Origin: Planctomycetota bacterium
GTDB lineage: Bacteria; Planctomycetota; Planctomycetia; Pirellulales; Pirellulaceae
Direction: 5' to 3'
DNA: 64,000 nt
Assembly: GCA_017303505.1 (NCBI GenBank)
Contig: JAFLCP010000001.1
Coordinates: 62,001-126,000, forward strand
The stretch's first letter is position 1; each line of letters begins with the position of its first letter. A program made the translations under genes and the position numbers. A model generated the notes under the pieces. It searched no databases. It was not told where the DNA came from and saw only the letters and a list, made by a program, of their open reading frames with translations. Shown here piece after piece: positions 25,447 to 35,290 of the stretch.

Positions 25447-27409
25447 TCACAGCATCCATGGATGGTCGAGGTGGATGGACGGAAGGACCGAGCACGCCTT
25501 CAATTTCATTTTCATCCAACTCTTCTTTATTCAGCAGTCCATCTTTCAAGCCTTCCAATAACTCTTTGCGATCTTCAAGAATCTGGAATGCCCTTTGATC
25601 GGCGGCATGCAAAATAGAAGCGACTTCCGCATCGATGAGCTCTTGAGTATGCTCGCTGAACTGTCGTTGCTGGTGAATCTCACGACCCAAAAATGGATCG
25701 TCGTCAGCGGTCTTATAACTCACGGGTCCCAACTTGGGACTCATACCCCAATGCGTCACCATACGTCGCGCTAAACTGGTGGCTCGTTCCAAATCGTTTT
25801 CAGCACCAACAGTGGTTTCGTTGTAGATCAACTTTTCCGCAGCTCGACCACCAAGCAAAACCACCAACTCGTCCTGCAATTCACTCTGCGACATACTCAC
25901 TCGATCTTCCGATGGAAGAATCTGAGTGCTTCCCAAAGATCGACCGCGAGGAATGATCGTCACTTTGGGGACCCGCCGAGCACCTGGCAGGAACCAAGCC
26001 GCAATCGTATGACCCGCTTCATGGTAGGCCGTCTTCTCTTTCTCATCGCGTTGCAATACTTCTTCGCGTTTGGCACCGATAAGAACTTTATCTCGCGCGT
26101 ATTCAAAGTCAGCCATTGAAACGCGGGTTTTGTCGTGTCTAGCTGCCCACAATGCCGCTTCATTGACGATATTGCGAATATCGGCACCAGTTAAGCCGAC
26201 GGTCGCTGCCGCTAATCTTTGCAAGTCAACATCTTGATCGAGAGGTACTTCTCGGACGTGTACCTTGAAGATCTCGTAGCGGCCTTTGAGAGTTGGACGA
26301 GAAACGGTGATATGACGATCGAAACGACCTGGCCGAAGCAAGGCAGGATCCAACACGTCGGGCCGGTTGGTTGCAGCGACCACAATCACCGAATCGCTTG
26401 GCGAGAACCCATCCATCTCACTGAGAATTTGATTCAACGTTTGTTCGCGTTCGTCGTGACCACCACCCAAGCCTGCCCCGCGCTGACGTCCCACTGCATC
26501 GATTTCGTCGATGAAGATAATGGCAGGCGAATTGTCTTTTGCTGTTTGGAACAAATCGCGGACGCGACTGGCACCAACACCTACAAACATCTGAATGAAC
26601 TCGCTACCCGATACCGAGTAGAACGGAACACCAGCTTCACCCGCAATGGCTCGAGCCAACAACGTCTTACCAGTACCTGGCGAACCATTGAGCAATACAC
26701 CCTTCGGTACTCGTCCGCCGAGCTTTTGGAATTTTTCAGGGCTCTTCAAATAGTCCACAATTTCTTGCAAATCGGCCTTAACGCCCTCTAATCCGGCCAC
26801 GTCCTTAAAGGTCGTTTGTTGATCGGATGGTTCATAGCGTTTTGCCGTTGAGCGACTGAAACTTGACAAGAATCCACCACCCACGATTTGATCGCGAGTG
26901 CGTCGGTAAATCATCCAAATGACGAAGATGACGATCAATGGTAGCGCGAACATAAAGAACATCATCAACGACTGCGTCGTATCCGTCGATTGCGCGCTGA
27001 CAGTGGCACCGCTCTCTTCCAAGCGTTTATTCAATTCAATTCGGAAAGAATCACCGGGGGGCAGACTGACATAGAACTCGCGATTCAATTTCGCAGGTTC
27101 ACCGTTAGCTCCTTTAGGAAGTATCTCTTCTCCCTTGGAATTCACTTCGGGTGGTGCATTAGGTTCCAATTTGAAGAAACCTGTTGCGGCAGCCGGCCCA
27201 ACCGTCACCGTTTGAATGTTCTGATTCTTCAACTGCTGCAAGAAGAAGCTGTACTTGATTTCGGAGACCCGACCGGCGCGATTGTTGTAAAACAAGATGA
27301 CCGCGAGCAGCGTCACAACGGTGATAATGATCCACCAATTCTGCGGTCGTCGTGTACCTACCGCGCGATCACCACCCCGGTTGCCTTCGTCCTTCGTAGG
27401 TTTGTCCAT
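25442..27409 (-). CDS. ftsH: FtsH ATP-dependent zinc metalloprotease
   Basis: This membrane-anchored AAA protease has 655 residues. Two transmembrane segments (about 25-42 and 149-167) border a periplasmic domain of about 100 residues. The AAA module carries GSPGTGKT at about 240-247, [10 protein letters not shown] and the second region of homology with RPGRFDRH. The M41 protease domain has the zinc motif HEAGH at about 463. It degrades misfolded membrane proteins and regulatory proteins as a hexamer. The periplasmic part has an inserted Pro/Lys-rich stretch ([17 protein letters not shown]). The protein ends in [12 protein letters not shown]. No partner gene lies next to it, and its 3' end merges into a short repeat. 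Confidence 0.98.
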   Translation of the reverse strand: MDKPTKDEGNRGGDRAVGTRRPQNWWIIITVVTLLAVILFYNNRAGRVSEIKYSFFLQQLKNQNIQTVTVGPAAATGFFKLEPNAPPEVNSKGEEILPKGANGEPAKLNREFYVSLPPGDSFRIELNKRLEESGATVSAQSTDTTQSLMMFFMFALPLIVIFVIWMIYRRTRDQIVGGGFLSSFSRSTAKRYEPSDQQTTFKDVAGLEGVKADLQEIVDYLKSPEKFQKLGGRVPKGVLLNGSPGTGKTLLARAIAGEAGVPFYSVSGSEFIQMFVGVGASRVRDLFQTAKDNSPAIIFIDEIDAVGRQRGAGLGGGHDEREQTLNQILSEMDGFSPSDSVIVVAATNRPDVLDPALLRPGRFDRHITVSRPTLKGRYEIFKVHVREVPLDQDVDLQRLAAATVGLTGADIRNIVNEAALWAARHDKTRVSMADFEYARDKVLIGAKREEVLQRDEKEKTAYHEAGHTIAAWFLPGARRVPKVTIIPRGRSLGSTQILPSEDRVSMSQSELQDELVVLLGGRAAEKLIYNETTVGAENDLERATSLARRMVTHWGMSPKLGPVSYKTADDDPFLGREIHQQRQFSEHTQELIDAEVASILHAADQRAFQILEDRKELLEGLKDGLLNKEELDENEIEGVLGPSVHPPRPSMDAVM

Positions 27410-27437
27410 GAACGGCCTTTCTATGCCTCACCAAAGC

Positions 27438-27466
27438 TGTATCAATAGCCCGGATATTCTAGTCAA
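27438..27466 (-). promoter_or_regulatory. Possible ftsH promoter
   Basis: On the minus strand TTGACT (27466-27461) and GATACA (27443-27438) are spaced by 17 bases. The resulting leader would be about 20-30 nt before the ftsH ATG at 27409. The -10 match is poor. Confidence 0.3.
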
Positions 27467-27567
27467 CAATCCCAATTCTGGCGACCGACCCCCACGACTT
27501 ACGCCCTATTTATCCTACACATCTCCTGCAGTATCGAAATCATCTGACAAAACCACGATAGCTGGGG

Positions 27568-27606
27568 ATCGTTTAACCCGTAGCTGGAGCGCAGCGGAGG
27601 CTAGGT
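27568..27606 (+). repeat. 39-bp dispersed element, forward copy
   Basis: This copy is identical over 38 bases to the inverted copy at 47484-47522 and close to that at 19709-19747. The 380-bp gap in which it lies (27410-27789, between ftsH and recQ) shows no gene that I can support. Confidence 0.9.
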
Positions 27607-27789
27607 GGGCGGGAGAAAGACGCCATCCCCTGCATACGCTCTCCAAAAAGATGTGTAGCAAAATTAGAACTTGTGCCCCCAGACTGGGTCAGTTTGGGCG
27701 CTGAATCAGGCCCGCCAATCGCCTGAAATCGGAGATTCCATTTCCGTTTTACGCCAAAACACTCACATTAGTTCAGTATTCGTGTCGAT

Positions 27790-30354
27790 TTAGCTCAGTT
27801 TGGCCTGCACATCCTGCGGAAGTGCTTTCGGTAGCGGACGCCCCGCCCCCTTAGAACTTCTCAAATCAGCCAGCGCAGTCGACTCGTCAATCCGGCGAAT
27901 AAGCAAACAATGCTCCCAAGAATAGCCATCCGACAACAACCGCCACGTCCAATACCAATCAGGTTTTGCAACTCCGTCGCTGCTCGGTTTCATCGCCCCT
28001 GCACTTGGCTCGACAGGTTTCGACTGCGCGACCGCCGGTGTTGACCCAGGGGCCTGTGGCACCACCTTGGTCGTCTGCAATGTAAAGTCATCCGCCACCT
28101 TTGTCGGTTTCGATTGAGGTGTCTCGGGCGCCGTAGCGGCAACCGGCTTCTTGGTAGCGACTTGGCTCGGACTGGGAGTTGGGCTGGGACTGGGCTGCAA
28201 AGCTTCTAACTTGCCGCGCAGAGTTTTGCTCAACGTTAACTCGGGCCAAGGATCCTTGCCTTTCAACACTGCTTCCCCAACGGGTGTCACCAAAACCGTT
28301 GGACGATGGGCGGTGACTTCTTGCTGAGCGAGTATGCCAACCTGCAACAGCGCGTCCAAAACTTGCACCGCTTGAGCTTGACTCAAGACCTCCAGCAAAC
28401 CGAAGCCAGCCAATCGTTCTAATCGCAACCTTTGCACCTTCGCGTTTTGCGAGCCTTGCAAGAATTGGGCGAGCAAGTTTTTCCCCAAGCGACCATGCGT
28501 GCGAGCAATCGCTTCTAACACTTTCTGCATAATCGCAGGTGGCGGCTGTGATGTCGATTCGTTCTTGGCACTCGCAGCTGAAGTCGACGCGCTTTTAGCA
28601 CTCGACGAAGCTGGTCCGTTGGAATTGACTTTGGGCCAACCCACTTTGCCTTGACAACGATCGCATAGACCGCATGGCCGAGCATTCGGATCACCGAAGT
28701 ATTCAATAATGCTCATCTGCCGACATACACGAGCTTGGGCGAACGCAATCACCTGTTCGAGCTTTTCGATTTCAGCATTCTTACGCTGCTGAAGTTGATG
28801 AAAATCGATCTTCAATTCTTCGAACGGGATACCGCGTTTGCGCACATGCACGGCGCGTCCACGAAAAGGTGGAACATATTCGACCGACTCCAACTTGGTT
28901 ACTTCACGCAACGCTCGCAACAAACTGTCGTGGTCCATATCAGCCTGTTGCTCGAGCCAACGTGGATGAACAAACACTTGTTCGTAACGCCGATCGCCGA
29001 CCGCTTTCTCAATCGCCCGCATCGCTTTGCGCTGATTTTTCGCTTCACGTGGCAAGACATCGATTAGGCTCGGTAAGTCGCTGTTGATTCGCAGCATCGC
29101 TAACCCCTGCCCTGCCTCTAGTCGCTCTAAAACACCGGTGCGACTGAGAATTTGCAGGCTCGTACCGACTGCTTCCGCCGAAATCGACAGTTGCAGCGCA
29201 TCGCGGATTTCTTGCTGAGTCTGCTCGATGGGATCAACATCCTGCGCCATCACATATTCATAAACGCGGCGGACGATATCTTTGCCCGGATGTGCATTTT
29301 CGATAAAAAACTCTTGCACAAAACGATCTTGGTAACCGTACAGCAATACGCATTGTGAGAAGAGACCATCGCGTCCGGCGCGACCAGCCTCTTGATAGTA
29401 AGCTTCAAGTGTTCCCGGCATGTTGTAATGGACCACAAACCGTAAGTCGGGTTTGTCGATTCCCATTCCAAACGCATTGGTTGCGACAATGATCTCTAAT
29501 TGCCCATCCATGAAGCGATCTTGAATCGCACGACGTTGTTCGGGCAACAGGCCAGCGTGATAACCACCGATCGACATCTTGAGTTCGGTGTTACAGAACT
29601 CCACGAGTTCTTCACAACGTTTTCGCGTCGCAGCGTAAATGATCCCCGAGCCTGGTCGGGTTTCCAAAAAACGTTTTAGCTCTTGCTGCTTGTCGCGTTC
29701 ACTTTGACAATGCACGACACCGAAATGCAGGTTCGTACGAGCGAAGCCGTTGATGAATTCCTTCGGCCTACGGAGCCCCAACGTTTGCACGATGTCATCG
29801 CGAACACGTTGTGTCGCCGTGGCTGTTAAGGCAATCGTTTGAATGTCGCCGAGCCACTGGCGAAACTTACCGAGACGTTGATAGTCTGGACGAAAGTCAT
29901 GTCCCCATTGACTGATACAATGCGCTTCGTCGATGGCCAACAGTTGAATCGGCGTCGCGCGGATCGATTCAATAAACCTCTGATTTCGCAACCGCTCGGG
30001 TGCCACATAGAGCAAGCGATATTTACCTGCGGCCACATCTTGCAAACGATATTGCTGCTCAGTGTGCGAGAGCGACGAGTTGATTAAGGTCGCGGGGATA
30101 CCACGTTGATTCAGACCATCCACTTGATCTTTCATCAACGCGATCAAGGGCGAAACCACGATGGTCAAACCAGGTCGGACCACACTGGGAAGTTGGTAAC
30201 AGAGACTTTTCCCACCCCCGGTTGGCATCACGCACAGACAGTCTTCCCCGGCGACAACTTGCTCGATCACTTCACGTTGACCAGGACGAAACGAAGACAA
30301 ACCAAATTGGCTCAGCGCATCATCGATCCGATAATTGGCTTGCTCAGTGGTCAT
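27790..30354 (-). CDS. recQ: RecQ-type ATP-dependent DNA helicase
   Basis: A 3'-5' superfamily 2 helicase of 854 residues, longer than the roughly 610 of E. coli RecQ. It has motif I TGGGKS at 45-50, DEAH at 142-145, SF2 motifs IV-VI (IIYAATRKRCEELV, VATNAFGMGIDKPD, QEAGRAGRDG) and the zinc cysteines of the RecQ C-terminal domain (CRQMSIIEYF...CGLCDRC). A winged-helix-like region follows, then a Ser/Ala/Pro/Lys-rich disordered stretch and a short terminal domain (PDWYWTWRLLSDGYSWEHCLLIRRI) that I do not recognise. It should unwind recombination and replication intermediates. The LRR lipoprotein gene lies upstream on the same strand, separated by a hairpin. Confidence 0.96.
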   Translation of the reverse strand: MTTEQANYRIDDALSQFGLSSFRPGQREVIEQVVAGEDCLCVMPTGGGKSLCYQLPSVVRPGLTIVVSPLIALMKDQVDGLNQRGIPATLINSSLSHTEQQYRLQDVAAGKYRLLYVAPERLRNQRFIESIRATPIQLLAIDEAHCISQWGHDFRPDYQRLGKFRQWLGDIQTIALTATATQRVRDDIVQTLGLRRPKEFINGFARTNLHFGVVHCQSERDKQQELKRFLETRPGSGIIYAATRKRCEELVEFCNTELKMSIGGYHAGLLPEQRRAIQDRFMDGQLEIIVATNAFGMGIDKPDLRFVVHYNMPGTLEAYYQEAGRAGRDGLFSQCVLLYGYQDRFVQEFFIENAHPGKDIVRRVYEYVMAQDVDPIEQTQQEIRDALQLSISAEAVGTSLQILSRTGVLERLEAGQGLAMLRINSDLPSLIDVLPREAKNQRKAMRAIEKAVGDRRYEQVFVHPRWLEQQADMDHDSLLRALREVTKLESVEYVPPFRGRAVHVRKRGIPFEELKIDFHQLQQRKNAEIEKLEQVIAFAQARVCRQMSIIEYFGDPNARPCGLCDRCQGKVGWPKVNSNGPASSSAKSASTSAASAKNESTSQPPPAIMQKVLEAIARTHGRLGKNLLAQFLQGSQNAKVQRLRLERLAGFGLLEVLSQAQAVQVLDALLQVGILAQQEVTAHRPTVLVTPVGEAVLKGKDPWPELTLSKTLRGKLEALQPSPSPTPSPSQVATKKPVAATAPETPQSKPTKVADDFTLQTTKVVPQAPGSTPAVAQSKPVEPSAGAMKPSSDGVAKPDWYWTWRLLSDGYSWEHCLLIRRIDESTALADLRSSKGAGRPLPKALPQDVQAKLS

Positions 30355-30426
30355 GATTTGTCATCCTTTCACTAATCTGGTCTCACCATCGGTTATCCCG
30401 CACCTCCGACAGTGCGCGGGAACATC

Positions 30427-30449
30427 GGCCCATTCGCATGGAATGGGCC
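30427..30449. terminator. Perfect 9-bp inverted repeat between the LRR lipoprotein and recQ genes
   Basis: GGCCCATTC, a 5-nt loop and GAATGGGCC form a perfect hairpin 44 bp past the LRR gene stop on the minus strand. No T tract follows on either strand, so intrinsic termination is uncertain; an operator or mRNA-stabilising role is possible. Confidence 0.4.
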
Positions 30450-30492
30450 ATTTGACCGGGGAGACTATTCTAGCGAGAGATCGAGCGGATGA

Positions 30493-31866
30493 CTAACCTG
30501 CCGTAGCCTCAGTTACCGTGTATTTGATGTCCGTTGTGGGAAGGGCCGCCTTCAATTCCTCGATTTTTGCAGGAGAAATCGTGGTATTCTCCAAAATCAG
30601 TGTTTTTAGGCCCTTCAGCTGAGCCAATACCGAGACACCTTCATCGGAAATAGCCGTCTTACCGAGATGCAGAAACTCGAGCGAATTCATCGATGCGACT
30701 GCTGGCAAGCAGCTATTATCGATACCTTTGACGTCATCCAAATTGAGTCGCTTCAATTTGAGACTCGCTAGTTTCTCCACTCCTTTGGACGAAATTTGTG
30801 TCCGCAAGAAATTGACATCCACCAAGGAGGGGCGTTGCGAAATGATTTCGATCGCGGCATCGTCAACCGCCGTTTCGCTCAAATCCAGCTCCGCGAGCTT
30901 TTCATACTTTTCAATAACCCGCAGCCCCTCGGATGTTACCTTCGTTCCACGGATCTTGAGCTTTACCAGATCTTTCGCTTCTGCAAATGTGGCTAATCCA
31001 GAATCTGAAATTGGAGCTAGAAACAAATCAAGTTCTTTGAGTTTTTTGAGCTCACCTAAAGAGACAACACCAGCATCGGTAACTTGACTTCTGGGCAACA
31101 CCAATAACTGCAAGTCGGTAAGCGACTTAAGAAAAGCGACTCCATCATCCGTCACATTTTCTCCGTTGACCAACAAGCTCTTGAGTTTAGTAAAGGTGGC
31201 GATTGCTTCGAGCCCCGCATTGCCAATGTCAGAGCAATCGCGCAGATCGAGCACCTCAAGCTCAGTCAGGCCGCTGAGTTTTTTGACACCAGCGGCTGTC
31301 ACGCCAGTGCCACGCAAACGCAATTTCTTGAGCGTGGTGATTTTCGTGAGCTCTTCTAGGTTGTCATCAGTAAACTTCGAACCCTCTAAACTGAGATCTT
31401 CCAATTTCTTGAGCGACAACAGCAAAGGGAGCGAGTCGTTATCGATCGACGATTTCGTCGCCACCGTGAGCGTCTTCAGATTGGGATGCCCAGCAATGGC
31501 AGCCATCATCGGATTATCCACTTGCTCGCCAGAGAGAATCAGAGTCTCGACAAAAGGCAAGCCATAGAGCCACCCCATTTGCTCGTGGGTCCCACCACCC
31601 GCTTTGCGAAAATCAATGAATATGACTTGTCCATTGTCGTTGGTCTTTACTTCGATATCCGGCAAGGCTTCCAGTTGATCGCGCAGATTCAAATCTTCAG
31701 TGCGTGAAAAGCGGCGAGAATCAAAACGTCCTGGCTGCGGCACACCAGCTTGAATGGTCATCGGTCGCGGGGCCATTCGAGGCATGCGGCTCTCGCGTTT
31801 GTCTTCTTGCTTTTTGCATCCGATTACCGCAATGAGCCCAATCACGACGCACATCTTCCAACGCAT
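30493..31866 (-). CDS. Leucine-rich repeat lipoprotein
   Basis: The lipobox VIGC with C17 after a hydrophobic stretch (CVVIGLIAVIG) marks a lipoprotein. From about residue 105 to 450 the chain is built of 23-25-residue leucine-rich repeats of the type LKxLxLxGTxVTDxGxxxLxxL, at least twelve of them (for example KLRLRGTGVTAAGVKKL, ELDLFLAPISDSGLATF). This is the ribonuclease-inhibitor/cysteine-containing-like repeat common in planctomycetes. It is expected to be attached to a membrane and to bind a protein or polymer; no enzyme domain is visible. The N-terminal linker (about 18-70) is rich in Pro and Arg. The gene is expressed on its own, upstream of recQ. Confidence 0.88.
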   Translation of the reverse strand: MRWKMCVVIGLIAVIGCKKQEDKRESRMPRMAPRPMTIQAGVPQPGRFDSRRFSRTEDLNLRDQLEALPDIEVKTNDNGQVIFIDFRKAGGGTHEQMGWLYGLPFVETLILSGEQVDNPMMAAIAGHPNLKTLTVATKSSIDNDSLPLLLSLKKLEDLSLEGSKFTDDNLEELTKITTLKKLRLRGTGVTAAGVKKLSGLTELEVLDLRDCSDIGNAGLEAIATFTKLKSLLVNGENVTDDGVAFLKSLTDLQLLVLPRSQVTDAGVVSLGELKKLKELDLFLAPISDSGLATFAEAKDLVKLKIRGTKVTSEGLRVIEKYEKLAELDLSETAVDDAAIEIISQRPSLVDVNFLRTQISSKGVEKLASLKLKRLNLDDVKGIDNSCLPAVASMNSLEFLHLGKTAISDEGVSVLAQLKGLKTLILENTTISPAKIEELKAALPTTDIKYTVTEATAG

Positions 31867-32265
31867 ATACGACTGATACCTTATCTCACAAAGAAGAACA
31901 AAGTGCTTCCGCCGACCGAAACGATCCTACCCGCCATAGATCCAAAACGGACAACGTGAACGTATTGAGATTGCTGAGCCAACCATCGGATTGGAGCCGA
32001 AAACTCTTCCAAACGTTGTGGATTACTCGCGTTCCCGAACTACAAGTTTCATCACAGAGTAGCGGCTAGAAAAGTGCGAAGTCTATCCCCGCAGGCAACT
32101 TCCGGCCATTTTAGTTCCACCGAACACCTTCGTTTCGGCGGCTTGATCCGTTAAGTTGATGCGAATGGGCAATACGCTCATTTGCCTTTACCGTTCTCTC
32201 AATCCATCCAATTTCGCGCCGATTTTGGCCAGTTTTACAAATCCTCAGCCGCAACGCCCCAAACA
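31867..32265. other. 399-bp divergent intergenic region
   Basis: Between the LRR lipoprotein gene and the ComB-like gene I see no repeat of the families found elsewhere, no clear terminator and no small gene. It must hold two divergent promoters; none is recognisable with confidence. An in-frame extension of the downstream gene starts at 32182 but has no family match. Confidence 0.4.
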
Positions 32266-33111
32266 ATGGAAAACAAAGCCCCCTTAAGGATTGATGTCGC
32301 TCTGCTCCCTGACAACGCCCAGCACTTTTCGTTGGCCGGAGGCTTGGCGATTGTGATTGATACTCTCCGATTTACGACATCGGCGATCACAGCAATAGCA
32401 GCCGGGGCTCGACAAGTTCAAACTTGTACGACGGTAGCCGAAGCCTTAGCGGCGCGAAACAAGGACGCGACTGTTTGGTTGTGCGGTGAACGAGGCGGCA
32501 CAAAGATTGACGGATTCGATTTGGGTAATTCGCCACTGGAGTATCAAGGCCCGCAGATCGCTGAGCGTTGTTTGTTGTTTTCTACAACCAACGGCACAGT
32601 CGCTGTTGATGTGGCTCACAAAGCTCAGAGTGCAGAGATTATTTTGGGTGCATTGGTGAATCGTTCCGCAGTGGCGCGGCATGCGGTCGATTTCCTCGAA
32701 CATTTGACTCACCCTGTTTCAGCCGATCCACATCATACGCAAGCTGCGCTCACATTTGTCTGTGCGGGTACCGATGGATTGGTTGCGGGTGAAGATGTGT
32801 TAACAGCCGGTGCGATGCTGGATGCAATTCACGATCAGTTGATTGCCGTTCAGCGAGATAATAGCGGCTTAATATTCTCGGACTCAGCGTTGATCGCGCG
32901 AGCGTTGTGGAAATCGGTGAGTTCTAATTCGGCGCTGGGCAATTCGTTGGCGGAGCGAATTGTGGCGTTCTTTCATCAAGTTCGCGGTGGTGCGAAGTTA
33001 GTGGAACTCGGCTTTGGTCCCGACTTAAGTGCAGCAGCGTCGGTGGATGCGTTCGATGCGGTGCCTCGATATGAGAAAGAGGCTGGATGCGAAGTGGTAG
33101 TGTTTCGTTAG
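32266..33111 (+). CDS. ComB family 2-phosphosulfolactate phosphatase-like protein
   Basis: This 281-residue protein has the family pattern: an N-terminal strand with VIDTLRFTTSAITAI (usually VIDVLRATTT), the GERGGTKIDGFDLGNSPLEY block and TTNGTVAV. In methanogens ComB removes phosphate from 2-phosphosulfolactate on the coenzyme M pathway with magnesium. In bacteria without coenzyme M, homologues are common and their substrate may be sulfolactate chemistry or something else. The start at 32266 places the first strand twelve residues in; the open frame extends upstream to 32182. No pathway neighbour is present, so the reaction is a family inference only. Confidence 0.85.
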   Translation: MENKAPLRIDVALLPDNAQHFSLAGGLAIVIDTLRFTTSAITAIAAGARQVQTCTTVAEALAARNKDATVWLCGERGGTKIDGFDLGNSPLEYQGPQIAERCLLFSTTNGTVAVDVAHKAQSAEIILGALVNRSAVARHAVDFLEHLTHPVSADPHHTQAALTFVCAGTDGLVAGEDVLTAGAMLDAIHDQLIAVQRDNSGLIFSDSALIARALWKSVSSNSALGNSLAERIVAFFHQVRGGAKLVELGFGPDLSAAASVDAFDAVPRYEKEAGCEVVVFR

Positions 33112-33206
33112 GCCAATAAGCCGTGATAACAAAATGAGAGCTTATCTCGACCTCCGTGCGTAGCTCCTACCTCGTGATCGTCCTCGTCCTCCTGCTCGCA
33201 ATAGCT

Positions 33207-34313
33207 CTACCGCGCTCCCTCCCCCAACTCCGCTTCTTCGCTCGACGAGATCATTGTCCGTTGCCAACTGGTCGAGGAGACTTTCCAATTCGGGTCATCT
33301 TTTCGAATGAGATCTACGATGCCTGGCAAATGCGCGGCACCGTAGAGCACATAGATTTTGTCGCTTTTGTCTGCCAAGAGTTGACCAGCGACATAGCGAT
33401 TGCGGTATTGCAGAATGAGCTTCTCTTGTTGGCTCCCTCGTTCGCGATGACTGAAATGATAGTTCAAAAATCCGCGAGTTAGTATACCGACGATCTTCTG
33501 TTGTTCGGGAGAAATCCCGTGCAGCCATTTCATCATGGACGACATACTTTCGGTAGCGTTTTTGGTGGCCGTCTTGGGATGTAGAGTCATATCTTCGGAG
33601 GCTGCAAACTCTGGGTCATTGGCCAGCAAGCGTTCGTATTCTTTTTTGAGTTGCAAAGCATCGACATCGGTCTCGATAACTTGTTCAGGATTCGTTTTGG
33701 AATGCTGTTCTAACAGACCAAAATAGTCGACTTGAAAGGTTAAGCCGCAGAGATCGGCCAGTTGTTTGTAATGATCATTCATTTCTCCTCCGGTTCCCAT
33801 GTAAGCGGAGAGGAACTCATCGCCTTCGCCTGGTGACGGTTTAACACCTTCATACCGAATGTGATACCCGTCGGCGATGGCGCGTTCTACATCGTAGGCA
33901 ACGGATTTGTAAAACACTTCCGAGCCGATGTGGATCATTCCTTGCAGCACAATGGTTCGGTCACCATTGGTCAATACAATGCGCGGGACAGTAAGCGGCT
34001 TGACGTTGACCAAAATCGCGCAACCATAGATCGGTAGCGCGATCAAAAACGCACTGGCCATCGTGACGCCCAGCGCAGTGCGAGTATACAAGCTGAAGCC
34101 CGAATAGCCTGGACGATCGCGATGCCATACTCGACGCAATGCGAAAATGGGAAGTGCAATAAAGCAGCTTACGGCAAAGATGCCGAGCACAAACCACCAA
34201 GTGCCAGCTAATAGAATGGGGAGCGATACGAGAAATAAACTGACCAGAACAAACCAGATGATGGCGATGATCCCAATCCGCAGTTGTTCAATCCAACTTA
34301 TCTCTCGCGACAT
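33207..34313 (-). CDS. TraB/GumN (TIKI-like) family membrane protein
   Basis: Three to four hydrophobic segments fill the first 110 residues (IIAIIWFVLVSLFLVSLPIL, GTWWFVLGIFAVSCFIALPI, GVTMASAFLIALPIYG). A soluble domain of about 250 residues follows, with GMIHIG, HIRYEGVKP and the late YVLYGAAHLPGI. These are the paired His/Glu motifs of the TraB/PrgY/GumN group, related to TIKI metalloproteases. Such proteins are membrane-tethered hydrolases or peptide-pheromone inhibitors. The gene follows trpA by 76 bp on the same strand but has no known link to tryptophan synthesis. Its 3' end is 95 bp from the convergent ComB-like gene. Confidence 0.8.
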   Translation of the reverse strand: MSREISWIEQLRIGIIAIIWFVLVSLFLVSLPILLAGTWWFVLGIFAVSCFIALPIFALRRVWHRDRPGYSGFSLYTRTALGVTMASAFLIALPIYGCAILVNVKPLTVPRIVLTNGDRTIVLQGMIHIGSEVFYKSVAYDVERAIADGYHIRYEGVKPSPGEGDEFLSAYMGTGGEMNDHYKQLADLCGLTFQVDYFGLLEQHSKTNPEQVIETDVDALQLKKEYERLLANDPEFAASEDMTLHPKTATKNATESMSSMMKWLHGISPEQQKIVGILTRGFLNYHFSHRERGSQQEKLILQYRNRYVAGQLLADKSDKIYVLYGAAHLPGIVDLIRKDDPNWKVSSTSWQRTMISSSEEAELGEGAR

Positions 34314-34389
34314 TCCATGATCCCTTCCTTGAATTCACTTCGGCCTATATGGTTATGGGTGCAATGCGGTCTCGACTACAAGGGACGCA

Positions 34390-35187
34390 TCACAATGCGC
34401 GCATGAGACTGGTGACGAGCTCATCAACATTTTTCAAGATCGCTTCATCGCCAGCCGCTTCTGCTTCGGCAATGCGGCGAACGATCGCTGAGCCGACGAT
34501 AACACCGTCGGCAACTGGCGCCAAAACCTTCACATGCTCAGGTTGGCTGATCCCGAAGCCGATGCAGATGGGAAGCGTGGTTCGTTGGCGTAACCAGGTT
34601 ACTTGATCGAGTAAGCCTGGGGGTAACTCTTGGCGTTCGCCGGTGATACCGGTTACGGAAACGAAGTAGATAAAGCCGCTGCTGCGTTCGGCGATACGAA
34701 CAGCGCGTTCGCGAGGCGTGGTGGGTGTAACCAATTGAATCAAATTGAAATCTTCACCTTTGCAGACCGCTGCAAGTTCATCGCATTCTTCCACCAATAA
34801 ATCGGGAACAATAGCGCCGCACAAGCCTGCTTGTTTGGCTTCATGCACGAACTGTTTGGGACCTTTGCGAAACACGACGGCGTAACTGAGCATCGTCACC
34901 AATGGCATCTTCACGGTAGGAGCGGTCGCCTTGACCATCTCGAAGATTTGTTTCAGCTTGATGTGGCGTCCTAATGCGCGGGTATACGAAGCTTGGATCA
35001 CAGGACCATCGGCAATCGGATCGCTGTAGGGGATTCCGATTTCAGCGATGGAGCAACCGAGTTGATCTAAGCGTTGCAAAAGTTTTGAGGTGCACTCTAA
35101 ACTAGGATCACCGGCAGTGACGAAAGGGATAAAGGCTTTTTTCTTTTCGGCTCGTAAGCGAACAAACAAATCATCCAAAATGGTCAT
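34390..35187 (-). CDS. trpA: Tryptophan synthase alpha subunit
   Basis: This protein cleaves indole-3-glycerol phosphate to indole and glyceraldehyde 3-phosphate and passes indole to the beta subunit. The 265-residue TIM barrel shows FIPFVTAGDPS, the catalytic Glu in AEIGIPYSDPIADGP with the catalytic Asp in the same segment, and the phosphate-binding region GFGISQPEHV and DGVIVGSAIV. It lies 103 bp downstream of trpB on the same strand, the usual trpB-trpA order. No other trp gene is in the window. Confidence 0.98.
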   Translation of the reverse strand: MTILDDLFVRLRAEKKKAFIPFVTAGDPSLECTSKLLQRLDQLGCSIAEIGIPYSDPIADGPVIQASYTRALGRHIKLKQIFEMVKATAPTVKMPLVTMLSYAVVFRKGPKQFVHEAKQAGLCGAIVPDLLVEECDELAAVCKGEDFNLIQLVTPTTPRERAVRIAERSSGFIYFVSVTGITGERQELPPGLLDQVTWLRQRTTLPICIGFGISQPEHVKVLAPVADGVIVGSAIVRRIAEAEAAGDEAILKNVDELVTSLMRAL

Positions 35188-35290
35188 ACGAAGTCAGTTT
35201 TTCTGTGAGCGATGTTAGGAGTAGGAGTTGAGGTCGAACTTCGCTCCAGTGCATGGAGCGAGTTGATTACGGGCGAGCAACCTATTGAAA

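Noticed and set aside
30427-30449. Firm call as an intrinsic terminator
   Set aside because: The hairpin is perfect but no T tract follows on either strand, so it is listed only with low confidence.
32182-32265. N-terminal extension of the ComB-like protein
   Set aside because: The additional 28 residues have no family match and the conserved fold begins just after the ATG at 32266.
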